Positions 8,149 to 17,782 are shown, numbered from the stretch's first letter. The stretch is DNA of 64,000 nucleotides from Pseudalgibacter alginicilyticus (GCF_001310225.1 NZ_CP012898.1:3342001-3406000); one strand, 5' to 3'. Notes: generated by a model from the letters alone, not told the origin. Translations and numbers: made by a program.

Positions 8149-8787
8149 ATGAAGCCGAGATGGTATATTAGTATAATAATTTTTATTTTTACCTTAATAG
8201 GTATTGTAAGTGAACAGCAAATTTCTGTGCCAAATCAGGAAATTGTTTTACAGTTTGCAGATTCGGCGGTCTCTACTGAAGAAACTCAAAATACGCTTGA
8301 GATTGTAAAAGCTCAATTGCAAAATTTAGGAGTTAAAAATATTCAAATTGAAGAATTTGAAGCAGGAAGTGTTACAATAACTTATTATAGTGATTCTGAG
8401 GTTGCTATCATAAAACAGTCTCTATCTCAAGAGAAGCATTTAACACTTGATTACACACCTTTTAATCATAGTGAGCAAGAATCTAAATTACCATCTGACA
8501 AAAACACAATCGCTTATAATTTAGATGTTCATGAAATTCAAAAAAAGCATGATTCTGATTGGGATTTAAATGGAACACCAGTTCCTGAATTAAAAACTAA
8601 AAGCAATCACTGTTTTAATTGTAATGTATTTGTTTCCTTTATAGAATTAGATGTTGAAGGGCAAGAAGGTGTTTCAAAAATAGCATATAAAGTAAATCGA
8701 AATATGGCATTGTCCATAGATGATACCTCTCGTAGCATTCCCGAAGTTAGAGCAGGACCTATGGTTAATAATCTTCATAGCGTTTAA
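8149..8787 (+). CDS. Membrane-anchored protein with a SecD-P1-like segment, function unknown
   Basis: No named family recognised. 212 residues from the ATG at 8149; an upstream start at 8056 would overlap mdh and its terminator. The N-terminus has one hydrophobic segment (YISIIIFIFTLIGIV). Residues about 45-100 (LEIVKAQLQNLGVKNIQIEEFEAGSV cut short: LEIVKAQLQNLGV) resemble in pattern the P1 head of SecD (FEVLRKRIDGLGV in the neighbouring SecDF). A CxxC (HCFNCNVF) lies further on. Such a gene just upstream of secDF suggests a link to protein export, but that is inference. Confidence 0.65.
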   Translation: MKPRWYISIIIFIFTLIGIVSEQQISVPNQEIVLQFADSAVSTEETQNTLEIVKAQLQNLGVKNIQIEEFEAGSVTITYYSDSEVAIIKQSLSQEKHLTLDYTPFNHSEQESKLPSDKNTIAYNLDVHEIQKKHDSDWDLNGTPVPELKTKSNHCFNCNVFVSFIELDVEGQEGVSKIAYKVNRNMALSIDDTSRSIPEVRAGPMVNNLHSV

Positions 8788-8789
8788 GT

Positions 8790-8817
8790 ATAGCTTTCAT
8801 TTTTAATAAAAAGCTAT
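8790..8817 (+). terminator. Weak hairpin after the 8149 gene
   Basis: ATAGCTTT (8790-8797) pairs with AAAGCTAT (8810-8817), but no T-tract follows. It may be a weak terminator or a stabiliser between this gene and secDF. Confidence 0.35.
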
Positions 8818-8839
8818 CAAATCTTATTTAATTTAAAAA

Positions 8840-8870
8840 TTGTCAAATTATAAGGTAAATGATATATTTG
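8840..8870 (+). promoter_or_regulatory. Promoter of secDF
   Basis: TTG at 8840-8842 and TATATTTG at 8863-8870 are separated by 20 bases. This gives secDF its own promoter 47 bases before its ATG, independent of the upstream gene. Confidence 0.6.
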
Positions 8871-8874
8871 CCCG

Positions 8875-8888
8875 CCCGAAAATTCGGG
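8875..8888 (+). promoter_or_regulatory. Hairpin at the 5' end of the secDF transcript
   Basis: CCCGAA and TTCGGG form a compact stem starting five bases after the -7 box, close to the expected +1. The rpsL transcript has the same arrangement (30938-30951). Possible 5'-end protection or translation control. Confidence 0.45.
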
Positions 8889-8917
8889 ATAAACAATTGA
8901 CCTAAAAACATAAAATA

Positions 8918-11899
8918 ATGCAAAACAAAGGATTAGTAAAACTATTTGCCCTTTTGTTTGGTTTGGTAAGTATTTACCAATTATCATTCACATTTAAAGC
9001 CAATCAAATTGAAAGTAATGCCAATGAAATGGCTATTAGTAAAATTTCTGAAACCGAAGAGGATTACAGAGAAAAACGTAGCTTAGAAGAGGCTAGCTAT
9101 TTAGAATCAATAGCTACAGATACCGTTTTTAATATAGGTATTGCAAAATTCACATACAATGATGTGAAAGAAAAGGCTATGAATCTTGGTTTAGATTTAA
9201 AAGGTGGTATTAATGTTATTCTGCAAATATCAGTAAAAGATATTTTGAAAGGATTAGCAAATCACACTGGAAACCCTGTTTTTAATAAAGCCTTAGAGGA
9301 TGCTTCTGAAATTCAGAAAAACAGTCAAAATACTTATTTAGAAGATTTCTTTATTGCTTTTGATGCTATTAAAGGCGATACAAAATTAGCATCTCCAGAT
9401 ATTTTTTATACTAGAGAATTAGATGGTGAGATTTCAGGAACCATGTCTGATGATGAGGTTAAATCTATCATTTCAACAAAAATAGATGAATCTATTGTTT
9501 CTGCATTTGAAGTGTTGCGTAAACGTATTGATGGATTAGGGGTAACTTCTCCTAACATTCAGCGTTTAGGGAATTCTGGACGTATTTTAATTGAACTACC
9601 AGGGGTTAAGGATGTAAAAAGAGCAGAAGAGTATTTTACCACTACAGCACAATTACAATTTTGGGATGCTTACAAAGGGGAAACTTTTTTCCCATTTTTA
9701 GTTGAAGCAAACGAAACCTTAAAAGGACTTGTAGATACTAAAGCAGCAGATGAAGAAACAGAAAGCCAAGAATCAGAAGAGGATAACAAAATTGATGATC
9801 TTTTAGGAAATGCAGCAACAGATTCTACTGCAGTAGCAGAAGTTAACCCTATTTTCGATTTAATTAGAGGTCAAGGCTATCAAGGAGGACCTGTTATTGC
9901 GAGTTTTGAAGTTAAAGATAAAGAAACGGTGCTTAATTACTTAAACATGCCTCAAGTAAGAGCCTTGTTGCCAGTGGAGCAGCGTTATGTAAAGTTTGCT
10001 TTTGGTAAGCCTAATAAGGACAGCGAAATAGTTGATTTATACGCTTTAATTGGAAACAGAGAAAATGAACCAGAATTGAGTGGAGCTGTTATAACAGATG
10101 CAAGACAATCTTTTGGACCTACTAATAAACCAACGGTATCTATGCAAATGAATGCAAAAGGTGCTAAGTTATGGGAAGAAATGACTGGAAAAGCTTATAA
10201 TCAACAAAGTCAAATAGCTATTGTGTTGGATAACATTGTGTATTCAGCTCCAGGAGTAACTTCTGGGCCAATTTCAGGAGGAAATTCTGAGATTTCAGGG
10301 GATTTTACATTAAATGAAGCGGTAGACTTAGCCAACGTATTAAGAGCTGGTAAATTACCAGCATCTGCTGATATTATTTCAAGTGAGGTAGTAGGGCCAT
10401 CATTAGGTCAAGAAGCTATAGATAGCGGTACCATGTCGTTTATGATTGCATTAGCATTGGTATTAGTGTGGATGATTGTTTACTATGGTAAAGCTGGTGG
10501 GTTTGCAGATATTGCCATGGGATTAAATATATTATTAATCTTCGGTATTTTATCTGGACTAGGAGCAGTGTTAACATTGCCCGGAATAGCAGGTATTGTT
10601 TTAACCATTGGTATGTCAGTAGATGCTAATGTACTTATATTTGAGCGAATTCGTGAAGAAATAGCCAAAGGTAAAGGGCAAAAGGAAGCCATTCAAGATG
10701 GTTTTAGTAATGCACTATCATCTATTTTAGATGCTAATATTACAACAGGTTTAACAGCATTAATTTTATTTGTATTTGGAACAGGACCTATTAAAGGATT
10801 TGCTACAACATTGTTAATAGGTATTTTTACATCGCTATTTACAGCTATTTTTATTACGAGATTATTAGTAGACTGGTATTCAAATAAAGGAGGTAAATTA
10901 GCGTTTGCTACGGCAGTTACAAAAAATCTTTTCAGAAACATTAATATTGAATTCCTTAAAAAACGAAAAGTTGCATATATCATTTCTGCAACTATTATTA
11001 TTGTAGGTTTGGGCTCTTTGTTTACTAATGGTTTGGATCAAGGTATTGATTTTGTAGGTGGTAGAACTTATTTGGTGCGTTTTGCTCAAGATATGAATCC
11101 TTCTGAGGTAACTGCAAACTTGAGTGAAGTTTTTGGAAGTGCCGATGCGAAAACTTTTGGAGATGCTAATCAACTTAAAATTACTACTAAATATAAGTTT
11201 AATGAAACAGGAACAGATGTTGATGAAGAGATTAGATCGATGCTTTTCAACGCACTTCAATCGTATATGCCAAGTTTAAATTATGAACAGTTTATTGATC
11301 TTAATGATGAAAATAAACAAGTAGGTTTATTGGAATCTTTTAAAGTGAGTCCAACCATTGCAGATGATATTAAACAGGCATCATTTTGGGCGGTTTTAGG
11401 TTCATTGATAGTTGTTTTCTTGTATATTTTATTCCGTTTCAAAAAATGGCAATATTCATTAGGTGCTGTTGCAGCAGTTTTTCATGATGTGCTAATTGTA
11501 TTAGGTATTTTTTCGCTAACCTATGCTTTCATGCCATTTAGTATGGAAATTGATCAAGCTTTTATTGCGGCTATATTAACGGTTATTGGGTATTCTTTAA
11601 ATGACACCGTAGTAGTATTTGATAGAATACGTGAATATTTTGGCGAGCATACAAGCTGGGAGTTTAATAAGGTGGTTGATACATCGCTGAGTAGTACTTT
11701 AAGTAGAACTTTAAACACCTCGTTAACAACTTTGGTAGTATTATTATCAATCTTTATTTTTGGTGGCGATTCTATAAGAGGATTTATGTTTGCTTTAATA
11801 GTAGGGGTTGTTGTAGGAACCTATTCATCGCTGTTTATTGCAACACCAATTATGTATGATTCTGTGAATAAATTAGCAAAGAAAGATAAGAAAAACTAA
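8918..11899 (+). CDS. secDF: Fused protein translocase subunit SecDF
   Basis: Uses the proton gradient to pull proteins across the inner membrane after SecYEG and SecA. The 993 residues join SecD and SecF in one chain, as is usual in Bacteroidota. SecD part: GLDLKGG at 91-97, the P1 region with FEVLRKRIDGLGV, and DANVLIFERIREE starting at 569. SecF part: GIDFVGG at 709-715 and DTVVVFDRIREYF from 896. An acidic insert (about residues 275-300, EETESQESEEDNK) lies in the SecD periplasmic domain. Own promoter and terminator. Confidence 0.96.
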   Translation: MQNKGLVKLFALLFGLVSIYQLSFTFKANQIESNANEMAISKISETEEDYREKRSLEEASYLESIATDTVFNIGIAKFTYNDVKEKAMNLGLDLKGGINVILQISVKDILKGLANHTGNPVFNKALEDASEIQKNSQNTYLEDFFIAFDAIKGDTKLASPDIFYTRELDGEISGTMSDDEVKSIISTKIDESIVSAFEVLRKRIDGLGVTSPNIQRLGNSGRILIELPGVKDVKRAEEYFTTTAQLQFWDAYKGETFFPFLVEANETLKGLVDTKAADEETESQESEEDNKIDDLLGNAATDSTAVAEVNPIFDLIRGQGYQGGPVIASFEVKDKETVLNYLNMPQVRALLPVEQRYVKFAFGKPNKDSEIVDLYALIGNRENEPELSGAVITDARQSFGPTNKPTVSMQMNAKGAKLWEEMTGKAYNQQSQIAIVLDNIVYSAPGVTSGPISGGNSEISGDFTLNEAVDLANVLRAGKLPASADIISSEVVGPSLGQEAIDSGTMSFMIALALVLVWMIVYYGKAGGFADIAMGLNILLIFGILSGLGAVLTLPGIAGIVLTIGMSVDANVLIFERIREEIAKGKGQKEAIQDGFSNALSSILDANITTGLTALILFVFGTGPIKGFATTLLIGIFTSLFTAIFITRLLVDWYSNKGGKLAFATAVTKNLFRNINIEFLKKRKVAYIISATIIIVGLGSLFTNGLDQGIDFVGGRTYLVRFAQDMNPSEVTANLSEVFGSADAKTFGDANQLKITTKYKFNETGTDVDEEIRSMLFNALQSYMPSLNYEQFIDLNDENKQVGLLESFKVSPTIADDIKQASFWAVLGSLIVVFLYILFRFKKWQYSLGAVAAVFHDVLIVLGIFSLTYAFMPFSMEIDQAFIAAILTVIGYSLNDTVVVFDRIREYFGEHTSWEFNKVVDTSLSSTLSRTLNTSLTTLVVLLSIFIFGGDSIRGFMFALIVGVVVGTYSSLFIATPIMYDSVNKLAKKDKKN

Positions 11900-11915
11900 T
11901 TTTCATTTTCTTTGT

Positions 11916-11956
11916 AAAAAAGCCTGTCAACTATTTAGTTGATAGGCTTTTTTTTT
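11916..11956 (+). terminator. Intrinsic terminator after secDF
   Basis: A 17-bp stem (11916-11932 with 11937-11953, one G-T pair) with an ATTT loop runs into a T-tract. Confidence 0.9.
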
Positions 11957-12073
11957 GACTAATCCAGATTTTTATTGAAGTAAGATAAAGGAAAGCTATG
12001 CTTTAAAACTGACCAAAATCATAGTTAATATTGTTGTTTTCTTATAACTTTAAAGGTATAAAAACGATGAGTC

Positions 12074-12802
12074 ATGATACAAAAAAAGAACCCAGAAATA
12101 GAGATTAGCCGGAGTAGCGGTCTCTATTTTGCCATCGGACTTAATGTTATGTTATTTCTTTCATGGCAGCTTTTAGAATTTAAAACTTATGATATTGAAG
12201 ATGTTGATATTGGTGTTTTAAGTATGGATTCAGAGGTGGAAGAGGATATACCAATTATTAATATTAATACACCACCTCCACCACCACCTCCACCACCAGT
12301 AGCAACTGTTGAAAATATTAAGGTTGTAGAAGATGAAGTGGTTGTTGAAGAAACTTTTATAGAAAGTACGGAAACAGACCAAGATGAAAAGATTAAGGAA
12401 CCTGTAGTAAGTGTGTCAGATATTTATGTTGAAGGTGTTGAAGAAGATGTAGAAGTACCTTTTGCAGTAATTGAAGAAGTACCTATTTTTCCTGGTTGTG
12501 AAAAAGGCACGCGTGCAGAAATTAAAGCGTGTTTCCAAAGAAAAATACAAGAACATATTGTTAAACATTTTGTATATCCAGAACCAGCTTTAAATATGGA
12601 GATAGAAGGTAGGGTTTCTGTAATATTTGTTATTGATACCAATGGACAGGTTACCGGACTTCGATCTAGAGGGCCGGATAAAATATTAGAAAATGAAGCA
12701 GAGCGTATTTTAGGTTTACTACCTCAAATGAAACCAGGTATGCAGAGAGGTAAGCCTGTAAAAGTTGCTTATAGCGTTCCTATATTGTTTCGAATGAATT
12801 AA
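12074..12802 (+). CDS. Energy transducer TonB
   Basis: Carries energy from an ExbB/ExbD complex to TonB-dependent outer-membrane receptors. Domain order is classical: a cytoplasmic tail, one membrane segment (about 16-34), a periplasmic stalk with nine consecutive prolines (67-75) and an acidic stretch, then a C-terminal TonB domain (EVPIFPGCEKG..., YPEPALNMEIEGRVSVIFVIDTNGQVTGL...). The EVPIFPGCE opening is typical of Bacteroidota TonB proteins. No exbB or exbD is nearby. It may serve receptors such as the SusC at 25.9-29.0 kb, but several TonBs usually exist in one genome. Confidence 0.9.
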   Translation: MIQKKNPEIEISRSSGLYFAIGLNVMLFLSWQLLEFKTYDIEDVDIGVLSMDSEVEEDIPIININTPPPPPPPPPVATVENIKVVEDEVVVEETFIESTETDQDEKIKEPVVSVSDIYVEGVEEDVEVPFAVIEEVPIFPGCEKGTRAEIKACFQRKIQEHIVKHFVYPEPALNMEIEGRVSVIFVIDTNGQVTGLRSRGPDKILENEAERILGLLPQMKPGMQRGKPVKVAYSVPILFRMN

Positions 12803-12830
12803 TTTTTAATTTCAAAATACATTTAAATTT

Positions 12831-12869
12831 AACAAAGCAACCAATGTTATTATGGTTGCTTTGTTTTAG
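12831..12869. terminator. Terminator-like hairpin between convergent genes
   Basis: AACAAAGCAACCA (12831-12843) pairs with TGGTTGCTTTGTT (12853-12865) in a perfect 13-bp stem with T-rich flanks. It lies between the rightward tonB and the leftward DUF6807 gene and could serve both. Confidence 0.75.
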
Positions 12870-12900
12870 TTATTAGTTTTTCTAAATTTTCGTGAATAAT

Positions 12901-13839
12901 TTATTTTTGAAATTCTACATATTTCGAAGCAATATCTATTTGGTTAGCTTCTCCTCTGTGGATGAGTAGGCGATAACGTAAAATTGTTGGATGAGTTTCA
13001 GATAAAGGGATTGCCTTTTTTCCAGGAAAAGGATAAACAGCATTTTGCATACTGTTTTTTGAGCGTAAAATCCAAGGGTTTGGAAACCCAGGATTATTAG
13101 GGTGGCTTAAAATGCTGAGGCCAGATAAATTATCGTCTTGGTCAAAAGGGCCAGAAATATCAATCCAGCCATCTGCTTCAACAGGCAAAAGAGTTGGTTC
13201 TATTTTTCCTTGAGAACCAGTAAATTTAATATTCTCAACATTCTTAAGTCTTTGTGAAAATCCTCCATAGCCTTTAGCATCTTCTGAACCACCAATACGC
13301 ATGTTTTTTTCAAGGGCTTGGATAGATATTTCAATATCTATTTGTCGATAATTTTCTTTAAGAGGATATACTTTTAATTTAGTTATCTCTTTTACTAAAG
13401 GTTTCTGTTTACCACTTTTACTCCTCCATTGTGGCGATTTCCATAATACTTCTACTTTTAAAATTGTAGACTTTTCTTCAGGCTTTAATTGTATAGCGTT
13501 AATGACTTCCCATGAAAAATCATCTATTAACCAAGCATCTCCAATTCTTTTGTCACCTACATATAATTGATGCCAAGCCCAGAAAACACCTCTATGATGA
13601 TAATGGTCTGGGGGAAAATCTTCAGTAAGTATTTCTCCATCTAAAGTATATAATGGATGAATATAATTAGTTCTTGTGTAAGTGCCATTTAAAGATTTTT
13701 CAGCAATTTGATAATTTAATATGCTGTCCTTTTCTTCTAAAAAATATGCAGCGTCATTTTTAATTATTAAATCAACCTTTTGAGCACTAATAACATTAGA
13801 AATAAAAATAAAACAAAAAGTAATGTAATATAAATTCAT
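12901..13839 (-). CDS. DUF6807 (PmoA-like) family exported protein
   Basis: 312 residues with a signal peptide (MNLYYITFCFIFISNVISAQ). It contains the family hallmark PDHYHHRGVFWAWHQ and a following DAWLIDDF segment. DUF6807 proteins are often encoded in sugar-utilisation regions, but no carbohydrate enzymes lie beside this one; the neighbour is lpxD. The catalytic role is unknown. The His cluster could bind metal or substrate (inference). Confidence 0.8.
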   Translation of the reverse strand: MNLYYITFCFIFISNVISAQKVDLIIKNDAAYFLEEKDSILNYQIAEKSLNGTYTRTNYIHPLYTLDGEILTEDFPPDHYHHRGVFWAWHQLYVGDKRIGDAWLIDDFSWEVINAIQLKPEEKSTILKVEVLWKSPQWRSKSGKQKPLVKEITKLKVYPLKENYRQIDIEISIQALEKNMRIGGSEDAKGYGGFSQRLKNVENIKFTGSQGKIEPTLLPVEADGWIDISGPFDQDDNLSGLSILSHPNNPGFPNPWILRSKNSMQNAVYPFPGKKAIPLSETHPTILRYRLLIHRGEANQIDIASKYVEFQK

Positions 13840-13878
13840 AGCTGAATATGAATGGATGGTTGTTTTTAGATGGGGCCG

Positions 13879-14874
13879 TTATTTTTTTACTAATCTACGC
13901 ACAGCAACCCATTGTTTAAGCATTTCTCTAGAGTCTTGTGCAGGATAGCCTAAAACGGTTTTTCCCGCTTCTACATCTCCAACAACACCAGATCCTGCAC
14001 CTACTGTTGCTCCAGAATGGATTGTAGTGTGGTCTTTTATTGAAGCACTACCTCCTATAATAACACCATCTCCTAAAGTTACGGAACCAGCGAGTCCACT
14101 GTGTCCAGCCATAATACAAGAGCGTCCCATGACGCTGTTATGAGCAATTTGCACTAAATTATCTATTTTACAGCCATCTCCAATGATGGTAGAGCTAAAT
14201 TTAGCACGGTCTACACATGAGTTGGCACCAATTTCAACATAATGACCAATTATAACATTGCCAATTTGAGGTATTTTAACTAATCCTCTTCCGTCATCGC
14301 TTGGGCGATATCCAAAACCATCAGCACCAATACTTACATTTGTATGAAAAATACAATGGTTTCCAATGATACAACGTTCCCTAATAACTGTTCCAGACCA
14401 AACCACTGTATTGTCTCCAATAATGGTTTCATCATATACGCAAACATTAGGATATAAAACCACACTATTCCCTAAAACCACATCTTTACCAACATAACAA
14501 TGGGCTCCAATTTTGCATCCTACACCTATTTTAGCAGTATCGTGTATAACAGCTGTTGGATGTATGTCTTCTTCAAACACAGGTGAAGGAGGATTAAATA
14601 ATTCTAATATTTTTGCCATTGCTAAATCGGCATTTTTTACTTTAATAATGGCTCGATTATCGCCTGGGTCTAAAGTTAGATTGTCATTTATAATTACAGC
14701 ACAGGCTTTAGATTCTGCCCAAAGTTTAGTGTATTTTGTACTTCCTATAAAAGTAATTTGATTGCTTTTTGCTTTTTTGAGTTGTTCAGGTCCTTCAATG
14801 AGTTGCGAAGTGTTTCCTATTAATTTACCTTTTAGTATAGTATTGAGTTCTTTAACGGTATAAGATGTTTTCAA
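13879..14874 (-). CDS. lpxD: UDP-3-O-acylglucosamine N-acyltransferase
   Basis: Third enzyme of lipid A synthesis, adding a hydroxyacyl chain to UDP-3-O-acylglucosamine in the cytoplasm. The 331 residues comprise an N-terminal uridine-binding domain (1-100) and a left-handed parallel beta-helix with hexapeptide repeats (about 105-315). The active-site histidine is His245 in NLVQIAHNSVMG. GADGFGYRPS is also typical. It is transcribed divergently from radC and sits 39 bases upstream of the DUF6807 gene, so co-transcription is possible. Confidence 0.95.
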   Translation of the reverse strand: MKTSYTVKELNTILKGKLIGNTSQLIEGPEQLKKAKSNQITFIGSTKYTKLWAESKACAVIINDNLTLDPGDNRAIIKVKNADLAMAKILELFNPPSPVFEEDIHPTAVIHDTAKIGVGCKIGAHCYVGKDVVLGNSVVLYPNVCVYDETIIGDNTVVWSGTVIRERCIIGNHCIFHTNVSIGADGFGYRPSDDGRGLVKIPQIGNVIIGHYVEIGANSCVDRAKFSSTIIGDGCKIDNLVQIAHNSVMGRSCIMAGHSGLAGSVTLGDGVIIGGSASIKDHTTIHSGATVGAGSGVVGDVEAGKTVLGYPAQDSREMLKQWVAVRRLVKK

Positions 14875-15068
14875 TGATAAAGGATTATATGGTTTGTTTT
14901 GTAAAACTAAACTAAAAATGATAAAATAGTAGTTTTTTATAATTTTAGTTTTTTTATAGATGATAATTACTCGTTTTTAAATGACACAGAGTTTATTATA
15001 TAAGAGTATCAATGTTAATTTAATCTATGATTCAATATTAAAAACGAAAAAATATGTAGATTTATCAT

Positions 15069-15767
15069 ATGCAAGAAAAACAATCTTCTTTTTCAATAAA
15101 AAATTGGTCGCACAATGATCAACCGCGCGAAAAACTTCGGGATAAAGGTAAGGAAGCTTTAAGTGATGCTGAGTTGGTAGCAATATTAATCGGTTCTGGT
15201 AATAGAAATGAGAGCGCTGTAGCATTATGCAAACGTATTTTGGCCAGTGTTGACAATAATTTGAGTGATCTAGGTAAGCTGTCTTTAAAGCAACTGATGA
15301 CATTTAAAGGTGTAGGAGAAGCAAAAGCTATAAGTATTGCTGCAGCTTTGGAATTAGGTAGAAGACGAAGAGGCGAGGAGGCACTTAAAAAGAAGAAAAT
15401 CACATCAAGTACATCGGTTTTTGAATTGATGCAACCTATAATTGGCGAATTAGAACATGAGGAGTTTTGGATTATCTATTTGAATAATTCTAACAAAGTA
15501 ATTCAAAAAAGACAATTGAGTAAAGGCGGGATAACAGGGACTTTAGTAGATGTGCGTTTGGTATTAAAAAGTGCACTTGAACTTGGGGCAACGGGCTTGA
15601 TTTTAGTTCATAACCATCCTTCCGGGACTTTAATTGCTAGTGAAGCCGATAAACTATTAACCAATAAATTGAAAGTAGCCGCTGAAAGTTTAGATATAAA
15701 AGTCTTAGATCACCTTATAGTTACTGAAAAGGCATACTTTAGTTTTGCAGATGAAAATATTTTATAA
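15069..15767 (+). CDS. radC: RadC family protein (JAB/MPN domain)
   Basis: 232 residues. The N-terminal helix-hairpin-helix region (LMTFKGVGEAKAISIAAALELGRR) is followed by a JAMM metal site, VHNHPSG...SEAD, with His181, His183 and Asp194. Despite its name, a DNA-repair role is not firmly established for this family. It leads the rightward run of 15.1-20.6 kb, with the next start codon 34 bases away. Confidence 0.93.
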   Translation: MQEKQSSFSIKNWSHNDQPREKLRDKGKEALSDAELVAILIGSGNRNESAVALCKRILASVDNNLSDLGKLSLKQLMTFKGVGEAKAISIAAALELGRRRRGEEALKKKKITSSTSVFELMQPIIGELEHEEFWIIYLNNSNKVIQKRQLSKGGITGTLVDVRLVLKSALELGATGLILVHNHPSGTLIASEADKLLTNKLKVAAESLDIKVLDHLIVTEKAYFSFADENIL

Positions 15768-15801
15768 GCCATTTGTTGTTTGAAAATTGAATATAAAAAA
15801 A

Positions 15802-17103
15802 ATGCTATTAGTTTACACACATAAAATAACCCCTCGATTAAAATATGTTTTCAAACATGTTTGTACGAGAGTTTTAGGCTTAGAAGTTTCTTTTACAAGC
15901 AAGATTGAAGAGTTTATTACACATGATAGCTTAAAGATGTCGTATACCAAACAACATTTAGGCAATGAGTTTTTTATAAAAAGTCATGATTTGTTGTTTG
16001 AACAAGGCTTGTCTGATGTAGAGATTAATGTACAAAGTTGGGATGATACCAAATGTTTCTTTTTTAATGGTGATAAAAGTGGATTGCCGTTTGATATATT
16101 TGCTGCATCTTTTTATTTACTATCTAGATACGAAGAATATTTACCACATGTAAAAGACGAATATGGAAGGTATGTAGCTACTGAAAGTATTGCCTATAGA
16201 TATGGGTTTTTAAATCAGCCAGTGGTAGATATTTGGGCATATAAATTTAAAGCCGCCTTACAAAACAGGTTTTCGGAATATGTTTTTTCTGAAAAAAAAT
16301 ATCGAATCAAACCTATAATTGATGTGCCAAGTGCCTATAGTTTTTATCAAAAAGGCATTATGCGCACCTTAGGAGGTACTCTAAAAGATTTATCCCAGTT
16401 TAAATTTAAAAGATTATACATTAGATTTATGGTCATTTTGGGATTTCAGCACGATCCATTTGATACTTTTAAATATATTATTAATAAGCAAAAAAGCAGC
16501 TCCTATAAATTTTTATTTTTCTTTTTAATAGGAGATTATTCTACCTATGATAAAGGTATTAATATTAATAAAAAGCAATTTGTTTCACTTATAAAACAAG
16601 TAGCAGATTATTGTCATGTCGGTTTGAAAATTTCTTTTTTTGCAACAGATAAAATAGATGTGCTAAAAAAAGAAAAAGTACAAATGGAATCTATAATTAA
16701 TAACTCTTTAAAAGCATCTAGACAGTCATATTCACGACTTAATTTTCCAGAATCTTACCGGCATCTTGTGGAATTAGAAATAAAAGAAGATTATACCATG
16801 GGATATGTAAATTATATTGGTTTTAGAGCCGGTTCTTGTACTCCTTTTTTATTTTACGATTTAGATTATGAAGTGCAAACACCATTAAAGATTTGTCCTT
16901 ACCATGTTATGGATTATGCTTTATTGAAAACACGTTCACTTTTGGATAAAAAGCAGGTTTTAAATGAATTGATTAAAAAAATAAAAAAAGTAAATGGTGA
17001 ATTTGTTCCCGTTTTCCATAACTATACATTCAGTGATGCAGAACGATGGAAAGGATTTAAAGAATTGTTTAATATGATATTAGAATCGTCAAATGAAAAT
17101 TGA
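15802..17103 (+). CDS. Polysaccharide deacetylase-like protein (DUF7033 type), probably degenerate
   Basis: 433 residues from the ATG at 15802; a TTG at 15787 would add five residues. The N-terminal DUF7033-like half (PFDIFAASFYLLSRYEEY) and the C-terminal KEDYTMGYVNYIGFRAGSCTPF are typical of a flavobacterial deacetylase family. As I recall the family, active members have DxD near IDIDNAY, a histidine in GxHPSY and another in RQH. Here these read IDVPSAY, VGLKISF and SRQSYS, so most metal ligands seem lost. No signal peptide. Its end overlaps the next gene by 11 bases. Family call good, activity doubtful. Confidence 0.75.
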   Translation: MLLVYTHKITPRLKYVFKHVCTRVLGLEVSFTSKIEEFITHDSLKMSYTKQHLGNEFFIKSHDLLFEQGLSDVEINVQSWDDTKCFFFNGDKSGLPFDIFAASFYLLSRYEEYLPHVKDEYGRYVATESIAYRYGFLNQPVVDIWAYKFKAALQNRFSEYVFSEKKYRIKPIIDVPSAYSFYQKGIMRTLGGTLKDLSQFKFKRLYIRFMVILGFQHDPFDTFKYIINKQKSSSYKFLFFFLIGDYSTYDKGININKKQFVSLIKQVADYCHVGLKISFFATDKIDVLKKEKVQMESIINNSLKASRQSYSRLNFPESYRHLVELEIKEDYTMGYVNYIGFRAGSCTPFLFYDLDYEVQTPLKICPYHVMDYALLKTRSLLDKKQVLNELIKKIKKVNGEFVPVFHNYTFSDAERWKGFKELFNMILESSNEN

Positions 17104-17782
17104 AGGTATTACAGATGTGTTTTTTGACTTAGACCATACTCTTTGGGACTTTGATAAGAATTCTGCATTAACATTTAAAACTATTTTTGAACTAAATAAG
17201 ATTGAGGTTGATATAGATATGTTTTTACATCATTATATCATTATAAATTTTAATTATTGGAAATTGTTTAGAGATGAAAAAATAGACAAAGAAGTGCTGC
17301 GTTTTAAAAGATTGAACGATACATTTATGGCAATAAATCATCCAATCTTGCCCGAAATAATTAACAAACTATCAAAAGATTATATAGAACATCTTACCAA
17401 TTACAATTATTTATATGAAAATACCATTGAAGTATTAGATTATCTTAAACAAAAGTATCGGCTTCATATTATATCTAATGGGTTTCATGAAGTTCAGAAT
17501 AAAAAATTAGAAAACTCAAACATTCAGCATTATTTTAAAACAGTTACTAATGGAGAAAGTATTGGCGTTAAAAAACCAAACCCTAAAATTTTTAATCATG
17601 CTTTAGATTGTGCCAAAACTTCAGCAAAAACTAGTATTATGATTGGTGATGGTTTTGAAGCTGATATAATAGGCGCTATGAATGTAGGTATGGAGGTTAT
17701 TTTTTTTGGAACTAATAAAGAAAATTCAGAAGTTGAGGTTAAACAGATTAGTAATTTAATCCAATTAAAAAACTATTTATAA
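17093..17782 (+). CDS. YjjG-type noncanonical pyrimidine nucleotidase (HAD family)
   Basis: A 229-residue HAD phosphatase. The nucleophile motif DLDHTLWDF lies near residue 12, motif II is ISNG, the lysine is in KKPNPKIF, and the acidic motif IV is GDGFEADI. YjjG-type enzymes dephosphorylate non-canonical or excess pyrimidine nucleotides. The start codon lies inside the deacetylase-like gene (11-base overlap), suggesting translational coupling. The substrate call rests on overall similarity and is less sure than the fold. Confidence 0.88.
   Translation: MKIEGITDVFFDLDHTLWDFDKNSALTFKTIFELNKIEVDIDMFLHHYIIINFNYWKLFRDEKIDKEVLRFKRLNDTFMAINHPILPEIINKLSKDYIEHLTNYNYLYENTIEVLDYLKQKYRLHIISNGFHEVQNKKLENSNIQHYFKTVTNGESIGVKKPNPKIFNHALDCAKTSAKTSIMIGDGFEADIIGAMNVGMEVIFFGTNKENSEVEVKQISNLIQLKNYL

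Noticed and set aside
10483-11260. Several leftward open frames inside secDF
   Set aside because: They are antisense to conserved SecD and SecF motifs and have no recognisable protein features.
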